Shown here piece after piece: positions 52,508 through 60,611 of a DNA stretch of 64,000 nt. The translations under genes were made by a program, and so were the position numbers. Position 1 is the stretch's first letter. Every line of letters begins with the position of its first letter. Under the pieces are notes generated by a model. The model did no database searches, had not been told where the DNA came from, and saw nothing but the letters and a program-made list of their open reading frames with translations. Source of the DNA: Bacteroidales bacterium (GTDB lineage: Bacteria > Bacteroidota > Bacteroidia > Bacteroidales > WCHB1-69); NCBI GenBank assembly GCA_024400635.1, contig JAKSMI010000008.1, positions 1 to 64,000 of the forward strand, written 5' to 3'.

Positions 52508-54301
52508 ATGGCTAAATACAAAATGCACGTTCTCATCTGCGGTGGTACAGGATGTAAATCCAGTAACAGCTCAGATATAGTTGAAAATTTTCAGAAGATT
52601 CTCGCTGAGAAAAATCTGCAGGACGAAGTTCAAGTAATTAAAACGGGTTGCTTCGGTTTCTGCGAAAAGGGACCTATCGTTAAGATTATGCCCGACAATA
52701 CCTTCTACACCCAGGTGAAACCAGAAGATGTTCGCAACATCGTTGAAGAACACATCATCAAGGGTCGTAAGGTTCCGGGACTTCTTTACGTCAACCCCGA
52801 AAACAAAGAACACGTTTCCGATTCAAAACACATGGGTTTCTACAAGAAACAGCTGCGTATCGCTTTGCGTAACTGCGGTTTCATCAACCCTGAAAATATT
52901 GAAGAATACATTGCCCGTGATGGTTATCAGGCATTGGCAAGCGTATTGGAACAGAATGACCCAGAAGCTACCATCGAACTGATTAAGAAGTCAGGTCTTC
53001 GTGGTCGTGGTGGCGCAGGTTTCCCAACCGGTATGAAATGGAGTCTCTGCCGTCCCAACAAGGCCGATCAAAAATATATGATCTGCAACGCTGACGAAGG
53101 TGACCCAGGCGCATTTATGGATCGTTCTATCCTTGAAGGTGACCCACACTCCATCATCGAAGCTATGGCCATCGGCGGTTTCTGTATCGATGCCACCAAG
53201 GGTTTGGTTTATATCCGTGCCGAATATCCTTTGGCAATCCACCGTTTGCAAGTAGCTATCGAACAAGCTCGTGAATATGGCTTACTTGGTAAAGACATTA
53301 TGGGTTCAGGTTTTGATTTCGACATCGAATTGAGATATGGTGCCGGTGCATTCGTTTGCGGTGAAGAGACCGCTCTGATCCACTCTATGGAAGGTAAACG
53401 TGGTGAACCTACTTTCAAACCGCCATTCCCGGCAGTTGAAGGTTATCTTGGCAAACCATCTAACGTAAACAATGTTGAAACATTAGCTAACATTCCTGTT
53501 ATCATCAACAAGGGTTGGGAATGGTTCAGCTCAATCGGTACAGAAAAGTCAAAGGGTACGAAAGTTTTCGCTTTGGCAGGCCAAATCAACAACGTTGGTT
53601 TGATCGAAGTTCCTATGGGTACTACCCTTCGTGAAGTTATTTACGAAATTGGTGGTGGTATCAAGGGCGGAAAGAAATTCAAAGCTGTTCAGACCGGTGG
53701 TCCTTCAGGCGGCTGCTTGACTGAAAAGTTCCTTGACACTCCTATTGATTATGAAAACCTTGTTGCTGCAGGTTCAATGATGGGTTCTGGCGGTATGATC
53801 GTTATGGACGAAACATCTTGTATGGTTTCTGTTGCTAAGTTCTACCTCGACTTCACCGTTGAAGAATCTTGCGGTAAATGCTCACCTTGCCGTATCGGTA
53901 ACAAGAGATTGTGCGAAATCCTCGACAAGATTACCAAGGGCAATGGTACAATGCAAGACCTCGACGAATTGAAGAACCTTGCTAAAGTTATCAAAGATAC
54001 AGCTCTTTGCGGTTTAGGTCAGACTTCACCCAACCCCGTATTGTCAACCATCGACAATTTCTGGGATGAATACGTTGCTCACGTTGTTGACAAGAAATGC
54101 CCAGCCGGTCAGTGCAAGGCCTTGAAACAATATGTAATCGATCCTGAAAAGTGTAAGGGATGTACCGCCTGCGCAAGAAATTGCCCAGTCAACGCTATCC
54201 ACGGCACTGTAAAGAATCCGCACGAAATCGACCAGTCGGCTTGTATCAAATGCGGCACTTGCTACGAAAAGTGTAAATTTAACGCAATTAGTATTAAATA
54301 A
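52508..54301 (+). CDS. hydB: NADH-dependent [FeFe] hydrogenase, NuoF-like flavin subunit
   Basis: The 597-residue diaphorase subunit oxidises or reduces NAD(H) at FMN and links it to ferredoxin and HydA. Parts in order: a thioredoxin-like [2Fe-2S] domain (about 1-90; CGGTGC and GCFGFCEKGP), the NuoF core with the NADH/FMN motifs GLRGRGGAGFPTGMKW (about 168-183), NADEGDPGAFMDR and YGAGAFVCGEETALI, the [4Fe-4S] site ESCGKCSPCRIG (near 455), and a C-terminal 2[4Fe-4S] ferredoxin domain (about 545-597; CKGCTACARNC and CIKCGTCYEKC). It is the HydB/HndC form of bifurcating hydrogenases. It has a strong ribosome binding site. Confidence 0.95.
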   Translation: MAKYKMHVLICGGTGCKSSNSSDIVENFQKILAEKNLQDEVQVIKTGCFGFCEKGPIVKIMPDNTFYTQVKPEDVRNIVEEHIIKGRKVPGLLYVNPENKEHVSDSKHMGFYKKQLRIALRNCGFINPENIEEYIARDGYQALASVLEQNDPEATIELIKKSGLRGRGGAGFPTGMKWSLCRPNKADQKYMICNADEGDPGAFMDRSILEGDPHSIIEAMAIGGFCIDATKGLVYIRAEYPLAIHRLQVAIEQAREYGLLGKDIMGSGFDFDIELRYGAGAFVCGEETALIHSMEGKRGEPTFKPPFPAVEGYLGKPSNVNNVETLANIPVIINKGWEWFSSIGTEKSKGTKVFALAGQINNVGLIEVPMGTTLREVIYEIGGGIKGGKKFKAVQTGGPSGGCLTEKFLDTPIDYENLVAAGSMMGSGGMIVMDETSCMVSVAKFYLDFTVEESCGKCSPCRIGNKRLCEILDKITKGNGTMQDLDELKNLAKVIKDTALCGLGQTSPNPVLSTIDNFWDEYVAHVVDKKCPAGQCKALKQYVIDPEKCKGCTACARNCPVNAIHGTVKNPHEIDQSACIKCGTCYEKCKFNAISIK

Positions 54302-54312
54302 AGCATATAATA

Positions 54313-56100
54313 ATGGATACAGTAAAATTAACAATAGATAATAGAGCAATTGAAGTTCCGAAAGGAACAACTATTCTTAAGGCCGCACAAAGCATTGGTA
54401 TCGATATCCCTACCCTTTGCCATTTTGAATTGGATGGCTTGGATGTTCATAACAGACCTGGTGGATGCCGTATTTGCGTGGTAGAAGTTGAAAAACGTAG
54501 AAACTTGGCTCCTGCTTGCGTTACCGAATGTATGGAAGGAATGCTGGTTAGAACCAACTCCATCCGCGTCATCAACGCTCGCAAAACCGTTCTCGAGCTG
54601 ATTCTCAGCGACCACCCGGCAGATTGCTTACAGTGCGCAAAGAGCGGTAACTGCGAATTGCAAGACCTCGCTATCCGCTTTGGCATCCGTGAAAACCCAT
54701 TCATCGGTGCCGGTCACGAAATGTCACAATATCAAGTAGAAGTTTCTCCTTCTATCATCCGTGACATGAACAAATGCGTTATGTGCCGTCGCTGCGAAAC
54801 GATGTGTAACGAAATGCAAACCGTTGGTGCTTTGTCAGCTATTGAACGTGGTTTTCCAGCTGTCGTTTCAACCGCTTTCAACCAACATCTCGAATTGTCA
54901 CCCTGTACCTTCTGCGGTCAGTGCGTAGCAGTTTGCCCAGTTGGCGCTTTGACAGAAGTTGACCACACACCAAAAATCATCCGCGCTATCGCCGATCCTA
55001 ACAAGAAGACCGTTGTTCAGGTTGCTCCTGCCGTACGTGTTGCTCTTGGTGAAGAATTCGGTATGGAACCCGGTTCTATCGTAACTGGTAAGCTGACAGC
55101 AGCCCTCAAGGCTCTCGGTTTTGACTATGTTTTCGATACAGACTGGAGCGCCGACTTGACCATTATGGAAGAAGGTACCGAATTAATCGGTCGTCTGACC
55201 AAATACTTGGGTGGTGACAAGAGTGTTCCACTTCCAATTCTGACTTCTTGCTGCCCAGCGTGGGTTAATTTCTTCGAACATCAGTTCCCAGAAATGAAGA
55301 ACCTTCCTTCAACAGCTAAATCACCTCAGCAGATGTTCGGTGCTATCGCTAAATCATATTTTGCAGAAAAAATCAATTGCAAACGTGAAGATATGGTTTG
55401 CGTATCAGTTATGCCTTGCTTGGCCAAGAAATACGAATGCAGCCGTGATGAATTCAAGGTTAACGGCAACCCGGACGTTGACTATTCAATCTCCACTCGC
55501 GAATTGGCTCGTTTGATTAAGATGGCTAACATCGATTTTGCATCTCTTCCAGATGAAAAATTCGACAGTCCTCTCGGCGAATCAACAGGTGCTGCTGTTA
55601 TCTTTGGTGCTACCGGTGGTGTTATCGAAGCTGCCGTTCGTACTGCATACGAAGTTATTACCAAGAAACCTCTTCCAAAAATCGACTTCGAAGAACTCCG
55701 TGGTTTGGAAGGCGTTCGTTCAGCTACCATCGATGTTGACGGCTTGAAGTTGAACATCGGTATCGCTCACGGCTTGCACAATGCCCGTAAGTTGTTGGAA
55801 GACATCAAGGCTGGCAAGTGCCAATTCCACGCTATCGAAATCATGGCTTGTCCTGGTGGTTGCATCGACGGTGCTGGTCAACCCTTGCACCATGGCAACA
55901 GCGACATCGTTAAAGCACGTTGGGAAGCTATCTACCGTGCCGATAGAGAAATGCCTATCCGTAAATCACACGAAAACCCATCAATTCAAGCTATTTACAA
56001 AGAATTCTTGGGCGAACCTTGCGGACACAAGTCTCACGAATTGTTGCATACGCACTATTTCGACAAACAGACTACCGTAGAAGTAGATTTAGGCAAATAA
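54313..56100 (+). CDS. hydA: [FeFe] hydrogenase catalytic subunit (HydA/HndD-type)
   Basis: The 595-residue enzyme makes or consumes H2 at an H-cluster. N-terminal [2Fe-2S] ligands are C36, C52, C55 and C69; the His-Cys3 cluster is H101, C105, C108, C114; and the ferredoxin-like clusters are C155-C165 and C198-C208. The H-cluster motifs are TSCCPAW (ligand C314, proton-transfer C313), MPCLAKKYE (C369) and MACPGGC (C513, C517). All ligands are present, so it should be active once HydEFG maturases, not in this window, build the cluster. With HydB and HydC it forms an NADH/ferredoxin-linked, probably electron-bifurcating enzyme (inference from architecture). There is no small-subunit domain at the C-terminus. 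Confidence 0.96.
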   Translation: MDTVKLTIDNRAIEVPKGTTILKAAQSIGIDIPTLCHFELDGLDVHNRPGGCRICVVEVEKRRNLAPACVTECMEGMLVRTNSIRVINARKTVLELILSDHPADCLQCAKSGNCELQDLAIRFGIRENPFIGAGHEMSQYQVEVSPSIIRDMNKCVMCRRCETMCNEMQTVGALSAIERGFPAVVSTAFNQHLELSPCTFCGQCVAVCPVGALTEVDHTPKIIRAIADPNKKTVVQVAPAVRVALGEEFGMEPGSIVTGKLTAALKALGFDYVFDTDWSADLTIMEEGTELIGRLTKYLGGDKSVPLPILTSCCPAWVNFFEHQFPEMKNLPSTAKSPQQMFGAIAKSYFAEKINCKREDMVCVSVMPCLAKKYECSRDEFKVNGNPDVDYSISTRELARLIKMANIDFASLPDEKFDSPLGESTGAAVIFGATGGVIEAAVRTAYEVITKKPLPKIDFEELRGLEGVRSATIDVDGLKLNIGIAHGLHNARKLLEDIKAGKCQFHAIEIMACPGGCIDGAGQPLHHGNSDIVKARWEAIYRADREMPIRKSHENPSIQAIYKEFLGEPCGHKSHELLHTHYFDKQTTVEVDLGK

Positions 56101-56127
56101 TTAGTAATCAAGAAAAATTTAGAGAAA

Positions 56128-56628
56128 ATGGATAAGATAATCGTTAAAATGAAAAAAGAAGTCAGGGAAAAAGTTGTTGAAATCTGCAACAGCTTCAATA
56201 ACCAACCTGGCGAACTGATTAACGTATTGCACAAGACTCAGGATTTTTTGGGCTATCTTCCCGCTGAAGTTCAGGAACTGATTGCTGAATGCCTGCATAT
56301 TCCTACTGCAAAAGTTTACGGTGTTGTTTCTTTCTACGCATTCTTCACAATGACTCCGAAAGGTAAATACCCCGTATCAGTATGCTTGGGTACAGCTTGC
56401 TACGTTCGTGGTGCTGAAAAAATCCTTGATGCTTTCAAGAAAGAACTTAACCTTGAAGTCGGTCAGACTTCAGAAGATGGTTTGTTCTCATTGAACTGCT
56501 TGCGTTGTGTTGGTGCTTGCGGTTTGGCTCCTGTTGCCATGGTTGGCGATAAGGTTTACGGCCGTCTCACCCCTGCAGACGTGAAAGGTATCGTTGATGA
56601 ATATCGCAATTTGGAAGCTAACGCCTAA
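56128..56628 (+). CDS. hydC: NADH-dependent [FeFe] hydrogenase, NuoE-like subunit
   Basis: A 166-residue thioredoxin-like [2Fe-2S] subunit. The helical N-terminus (VREKVVEICNSFNNQPGELINVL) is followed by the four cluster Cys in CLGTACYVRGA (near 87 and 92) and NCLRCVGACGLAP (near 130 and 134, with a further Cys between). It docks to the HydB flavin subunit. In many species hydC is first in the operon; here it is last, after hydA. A strong terminator follows 23 bases after the stop. Confidence 0.95.
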   Translation: MDKIIVKMKKEVREKVVEICNSFNNQPGELINVLHKTQDFLGYLPAEVQELIAECLHIPTAKVYGVVSFYAFFTMTPKGKYPVSVCLGTACYVRGAEKILDAFKKELNLEVGQTSEDGLFSLNCLRCVGACGLAPVAMVGDKVYGRLTPADVKGIVDEYRNLEANA

Positions 56629-56650
56629 TTTGCGTATCAACATATTCCTT

Positions 56651-56686
56651 AAAAAGGCGAATCTGTACAGATTCGCCTTTTTTTTG
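56651..56686 (+). terminator. Intrinsic terminator of the hydABC operon
   Basis: A perfect 14-bp stem (56651-56664 with 56669-56682) with GTAC loop and a run of T to 56685. The A/T arms allow function on both strands. Confidence 0.9.
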
Positions 56687-56694
56687 TACTTTTG
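56687..56694 (+). promoter_or_regulatory. -7 box (TACTTTTG) of vsr
   Basis: TACTTTTG matches TAnnTTTG, 19 bases before the ATG at 56714 and directly after the hydABC terminator. Confidence 0.58.
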
Positions 56695-56713
56695 CGGCGA
56701 GAAATTGCTAAAA

Positions 56714-57166
56714 ATGAGTGACAAAATGAGTCCTGAGCAACGGCGACGTTGTATGCAGGCCAATAAAAGTAAAAACACTTCCATTGAAGTGCTGTTGGGC
56801 CGTGCACTATGGCATCGTGGATTGCGCTATCGCAAACACGAAAAGACAGTGCCTGGACATCCCGACTTTTGCTTTAAGGGAAAGAAAGTGGCAGTTTTTT
56901 GTGACGGTGAATTTTGGCATGGTCGGAATTGGGAGCAAAATAAGCATCGCATTCATAGCCACCAGGAATTTTGGTGCGATAAGATAGAGCGTAATCAACG
57001 AAGAGATGCTGAGGTGAATCAGTTGTTGCGAAGAGAGGGATGGCAGGTTTTGCGGTTTTGGGAAACAGATATACGAAAACACCTGGATTCCTGCGTGCAG
57101 ATGGTGGAAGCGGCCCTTAACGGCGCAAAGTTGCCTGTCAACTATCAAATTGATGACTACTCTTAG
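56714..57166 (+). CDS. vsr: Very-short-patch-repair (Vsr) endonuclease
   Basis: Nicks DNA 5' of the T in T:G mismatches that arise from deamination of 5-methylcytosine. The 150-residue protein aligns without gaps to E. coli Vsr over its catalytic part: E25 in NTSIE, D51 in PGHPD and H69 in GEFWHG are kept; the place of T63 is Cys and that of H64 is Asp. The ATG at 56714 follows its promoter box; an upstream in-frame ATG at 56594 lies inside hydC. No DNA-cytosine methyltransferase gene is within the window, so its modification partner is elsewhere or missing. Confidence 0.93.
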   Translation: MSDKMSPEQRRRCMQANKSKNTSIEVLLGRALWHRGLRYRKHEKTVPGHPDFCFKGKKVAVFCDGEFWHGRNWEQNKHRIHSHQEFWCDKIERNQRRDAEVNQLLRREGWQVLRFWETDIRKHLDSCVQMVEAALNGAKLPVNYQIDDYS

Positions 57167-57220
57167 CTTGCTGCCGAAGAAGAGCATGAATATAATTAAA
57201 AAGTGGCTTTCGCCGAATCA

Positions 57221-58057
57221 TTACCATTGGATTATTACGCCATTTTTCGGCAAGTGCATACCGGCAACGATAAGGTGCTGGTCTTGAATGTACTGATATG
57301 TGTTTTGGCGTATTTGGATGGCTTGCTCTTTGTCTTGGTCGTACCGTGCACAAAATTCCGGGTGTGGAATTTGTAGTGCGGCAGCGTGAATCACATCACC
57401 AATGATCAGCAAATCGACAATTCGGTACATTGTGTGGCCAGGCGTGTGACCAGCTGCGGGAAGGGTGGTGACACCGTCTAAAATCACGGCATTGTCGGCA
57501 AAGGCGTGCGTATGATTCTGATACGCTGTTAAAATGGCTTGCACCCCTTCATCATTTTGAAAAGCGGATAATTCCTTTTCAGAAAAGTAAAGCTCCGCAT
57601 TGGGGAAAGTGGCTTGTCCGTTTGTCAGCAGACCACCAATATGATCAAAATGGAAATGGGTAAGGCATACGGCCTTGATGTCGTTTTCGCTTACGCCAAT
57701 TTCGTGCATTGTTTCCAGCATCACGCCGCCATTATCAGCTCCTACGCCAGCATCAAAAAGAATGTACTGCCCATTGCGATTGACTAAAAAGGCGTTGATG
57801 GCAGCGTCGGCTTCACCGTTGGGAACCAATTCCTTAACCACGGCAGGATCGGCATCGGCAAACAGCTCCATCGACATAGTGTTAACCTTATCTTGTAACG
57901 TCCAAAGTTCAAAATCATCAAATTTGAAATGATATTCGTCGTTGACGACGGTACTGACCATCGTGTTTTCTGCATTGTCGCTCGTGTTGTCGGTCTTGGA
58001 TTGACAAGCTGTTAAACAAGTAATAATCACGGAAATAATAAAAATATATTTTTTCAT
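57221..58057 (-). CDS. Metallo-beta-lactamase-fold hydrolase, lipoprotein
   Basis: A 278-residue exported MBL-fold enzyme. The signal sequence ends in LTAC (lipobox Cys near 18). Zinc motifs are THFHFDHIGG (about 132-141), AGHTPGHTMY (about 208-217) and LIIGDVIH, ending with a late His region. The linker VLFDAGVGADNGGVM is typical of the AHL-lactonase/quorum-quenching-like branch, but periplasmic location makes a lactonase role uncertain. Single-gene transcript with a -7 box at 58074. Confidence 0.87.
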   Translation of the reverse strand: MKKYIFIISVIITCLTACQSKTDNTSDNAENTMVSTVVNDEYHFKFDDFELWTLQDKVNTMSMELFADADPAVVKELVPNGEADAAINAFLVNRNGQYILFDAGVGADNGGVMLETMHEIGVSENDIKAVCLTHFHFDHIGGLLTNGQATFPNAELYFSEKELSAFQNDEGVQAILTAYQNHTHAFADNAVILDGVTTLPAAGHTPGHTMYRIVDLLIIGDVIHAAALQIPHPEFCARYDQDKEQAIQIRQNTYQYIQDQHLIVAGMHLPKNGVIIQW

Positions 58058-58073
58058 ATCTAAAAATTTTGTG

Positions 58074-58081
58074 CAAAAATA
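58074..58081 (-). promoter_or_regulatory. -7 box (TATTTTTG) of the metallo-hydrolase gene
   Basis: The minus strand reads TATTTTTG, matching TAnnTTTG, 16 bases before the start at 58057. Confidence 0.58.
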
Positions 58082-58235
58082 CGTTTATTTAAGGGGACTT
58101 ATAATTAAAACTAATTGATTTTCAGCAATATAAAACATAAAATCGCACAATTTTCGTCATTGTATTTTCTGTTTTGTTAAAAAAATATCAATTTGACAGA
58201 ATCAATGTTTTCGAGCCGATTCCAACTTCAATTTG

Positions 58236-58243
58236 CAAAAATA
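58236..58243 (-). promoter_or_regulatory. Isolated -7 box-like motif (TATTTTTG) beside the IS30 fragment
   Basis: The minus strand reads TATTTTTG, in a context (ATTTTTGCAAATTGAA) like the promoters of this window, but no gene starts downstream before the metallo-hydrolase promoter. It may belong to sequence disrupted by the insertion. Confidence 0.35.
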
Positions 58244-58282
58244 CATAAATTTTCAGGATTATCCCGTTTAATTTTGTTGAAC

Positions 58283-58753
58283 TTAGCGTTCGTGTATGCT
58301 GACCCTGTTGGGGATGTGCGAGACCCCAGCTCCGACATATCGCTTTCGATGCTTGAGCCGATGGCGGCAATACAGGTATAGTTTCCCTCCGTTTTCCCTG
58401 TCTTTCCTGATATATTGGTATATCCTTTCCACGGACACAATCGGTATTCCCTGAGACTTCGCGTAGCCGCAGATCTGCTCTGGCGACCACTGCTTCGTCT
58501 CCAGCATTTTACGGACGAACGACTCCATTGAGGCATCGAAAGAACGGGCTCTGTGGAGGCGTTCTTTGCGCATGTCGGCAAACATTTGCGCATCTTTGGG
58601 CGAATAATGTCCCAAACTGTTGCAGTTCCTGGACAGTTCCTTGCTTACCGTAGCTTGCGATACCCCTACATATTCCGCTATTTGCGATTGTGACATTTTG
58701 TTCTTGTGCATACGATAAATTGTGTATCTTTGCGTCTCGTTTAAGTGTTTCAT
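58283..58753 (-). pseudogene. IS30-family transposase, 3' half missing
   Basis: The 156-residue product keeps the N-terminal HTH domain (LNETQRYTIYRMHKNKMSQSQIAEYVGVSQATVSKELSRN) and the linker with KQWSPEQICGYAKSQGI and VERIYQYIRKDR. It stops after the motif IPNRVSIHER, just where the DDE catalytic core should begin (full-length IS30 transposases have about 320 residues). The sequence beyond base 58283 is unrelated. The element therefore cannot transpose by itself. The HTH domain could still bind IS ends. Confidence 0.87.
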
Positions 58754-58772
58754 GTTATTGTTTTTAGCACAA

Positions 58773-58780
58773 CAAAATTA
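58773..58780 (-). promoter_or_regulatory. -7 box-like motif (TAATTTTG) of the IS30 fragment
   Basis: The minus strand reads TAATTTTG, fitting TAnnTTTG, 19 bases before the fragment's ATG. Confidence 0.4.
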
Positions 58781-58797
58781 CAAAAGAAACACTTCCC

Positions 58798-58820
58798 GGC
58801 TGACTTCGGTCAGCCTTTTT
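58798..58820 (+). terminator. Hairpin with T run upstream of the IS30 fragment
   Basis: GGCTGAC-TTCG-GTCAGCC forms a perfect 7-bp stem with a stable TTCG tetraloop, followed on the plus strand by TTTTTT. It may insulate the IS fragment or terminate antisense transcription. Confidence 0.65.
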
Positions 58821-58863
58821 TATTCTTCTTTTTATAACTTTCTTAATTGAACTTATAAACTTA

Positions 58864-59517
58864 TCACGCATCCAAAATTATCGTACCGAAAAATTCAGGA
58901 CAGTGAAACAAGGGTTGCGGAAGGTCTATGGGCTGCCAACTCACAAAATGCGGACTTTTGGTTCCGTCTGCACATTTGTAAAAATTGGCCTGCAACGGCA
59001 GTGGAAATCCATCAAAATCAGGGCAAATCAATCGTAAAGGTATGGAAATGCCCACTTTCCACTCAAAAACGCCATCTTTTTCCTCTATTTTTTCATTTTT
59101 TAATGAAGAAAATCTCCGAATCCGACTCATTTCTTCCAAACTCAGCAAATTTACACCTTCGTTTTGCCCCAATCGTCTCGCTGCCGCCATCACGCCAATA
59201 CAATTGACTTCAAAATTCATATAATACGGTTTCCCAAACTCCTGACAGAAGAATTCCACACACGAATCTTCCCAAACCGCCTGCTGGTCCTCTACGGCCA
59301 AAGCCCTTAACTGTTTTCCTTTCACACCAAACAAGATATACAAACTCTGCTCGTCGTGCGCCATAAAAACCTTCGTTTCAGGACAATCGGGATATTTCCG
59401 AGGCCAATTCACCTGGTCAATGGATAATACGACACCCTCTTTCAACAATCTTTGGGCAACTTCCTCTAACGGTAAATCGTCAAAACTTTTTCTATATGGA
59501 ATATGCAAACTGTTCAT
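58864..59517 (-). CDS. Carbohydrate-binding family 9-like protein
   Basis: A 217-residue protein with the CBM9-like fold found as stand-alone proteins in Bacteroidota: VFMAHDEQSLYILFGVKG (about 51-68), AVWEDSCVEFFCQ (about 81-93), YYMNFEVNCIGVM, and EWKVGISIPLRL near 155. No signal peptide is seen, so binding a sugar or acting in the cytoplasm is possible; function is unproven. The ATG at 59517 is the first normal start; a TTG two codons upstream is less likely. It is 2 bases after the kinase gene, so probably an operon. Confidence 0.82.
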   Translation of the reverse strand: MNSLHIPYRKSFDDLPLEEVAQRLLKEGVVLSIDQVNWPRKYPDCPETKVFMAHDEQSLYILFGVKGKQLRALAVEDQQAVWEDSCVEFFCQEFGKPYYMNFEVNCIGVMAAARRLGQNEGVNLLSLEEMSRIRRFSSLKNEKIEEKDGVFEWKVGISIPLRLICPDFDGFPLPLQANFYKCADGTKSPHFVSWQPIDLPQPLFHCPEFFGTIILDA

Positions 59518-59519
59518 TT

Positions 59520-60599
59520 TCAATATTTATTTACAATATTTTGCAGCACATCCGCCAAACGTTCGTGTTCCTGCAACAAACGGAATTGGGCCTGCGTACG
59601 CACCCGGTTGTGTTCAGGATACTGAATTTTGTAATACGTATCCCCATTCAAGAAATCGGTCAAGAAACGGACGGTCTGCATATAAATCATCAACCGACAA
59701 CCGTATGGCAGCATGCGCTTTTCGGTATCGGTCAAGAAAGTGGCTTTTTCAAGATATCCCTTGGTATAGGCCTCAAAAACCGACAAATCCACTTGAATTT
59801 TACTTAAATCCGCTTCGTCTTCCGCGGCTTTGTTGGCGGCAGTCCGCATAAAATCGCCGTAATCGGACAGCACGAAACCCGGCATCACCGTGTCCAAATC
59901 GACAATGCACAAGGGTACGCCGTTTTCATCAAAAAGCATATTGTTGACCTTGGTATCGCAATGATTGATACGCTTCGGCAATTTTCCTTCCCGAAACAGC
60001 CGCTGTGCCAAGCACAGGTCTTCCTTCCGTTTTTCAATTTCAGAAAGAATTGACTCACACTGCTTTACCCTACCCGCCACATCTTGTTTGACGGCATCAT
60101 CCAATTGCTGGAGACGAAATTCCAGGTTATGGAAATTGGGAATGGTCTCGCACAATTTTTCCGTGGGAAAATCAGCCAATTGGCATTGAAAATCACCAAA
60201 AGCACGCCCCGCCAAATAAGCGGAATGCTCATCCACCTGGTCGTGCGAAGTAGCGTTTTCTATGAGGACATACATTCGCCAATAATCACCATTAGATGTC
60301 TTGAAATAGAGTTTCCCGTCCTTCGTCGGCACCAATTGGAGCACACGACGGTCAATTTCACTTGGCTGACAGCCATTTTTCATCAATTTTGTGCGAATAT
60401 GGTCGGTTATCAGCTTAATATTTTGCTGAAGTCCATCAACATTTTCAAAAATATGATGATTGATACGCTGTAAAAAATAGGAAATCCCGCCTTTTACTTT
60501 CGATTTCAGGACAAAGCTATCATTGATAAAGCCGATTTTCAAAGGTTGGGGTTCTCCCACCTCATTTTTGAGGGCAAACTGGGCAATAATATCATTCAT
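59520..60599 (-). CDS. APH-fold small-molecule kinase
   Basis: A 359-residue cytoplasmic kinase of the aminoglycoside-phosphotransferase/choline-kinase fold. The catalytic loop HCDTKVNNMLFDENG (about 218-232) has Asp and Asn in the right places, followed by the metal Asp in CIVDLDTVMPGFVLSDYGDFMR. The N-terminus holds the ATP-binding strands (GFINDSFVLKSK). In Bacteroidota such enzymes are often close to N-acetylhexosamine kinases, and the CBM9-like neighbour suggests a sugar substrate (inference). Not a recognisable antibiotic-resistance enzyme. Confidence 0.85.
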   Translation of the reverse strand: MNDIIAQFALKNEVGEPQPLKIGFINDSFVLKSKVKGGISYFLQRINHHIFENVDGLQQNIKLITDHIRTKLMKNGCQPSEIDRRVLQLVPTKDGKLYFKTSNGDYWRMYVLIENATSHDQVDEHSAYLAGRAFGDFQCQLADFPTEKLCETIPNFHNLEFRLQQLDDAVKQDVAGRVKQCESILSEIEKRKEDLCLAQRLFREGKLPKRINHCDTKVNNMLFDENGVPLCIVDLDTVMPGFVLSDYGDFMRTAANKAAEDEADLSKIQVDLSVFEAYTKGYLEKATFLTDTEKRMLPYGCRLMIYMQTVRFLTDFLNGDTYYKIQYPEHNRVRTQAQFRLLQEHERLADVLQNIVNKY

Positions 60600-60611
60600 A
60601 AAGTAAACAGA

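Noticed and set aside
59520-60599. Aminoglycoside resistance kinase
   Set aside because: Only the general APH fold is visible. The neighbours and length fit a sugar or metabolite kinase of Bacteroidota.
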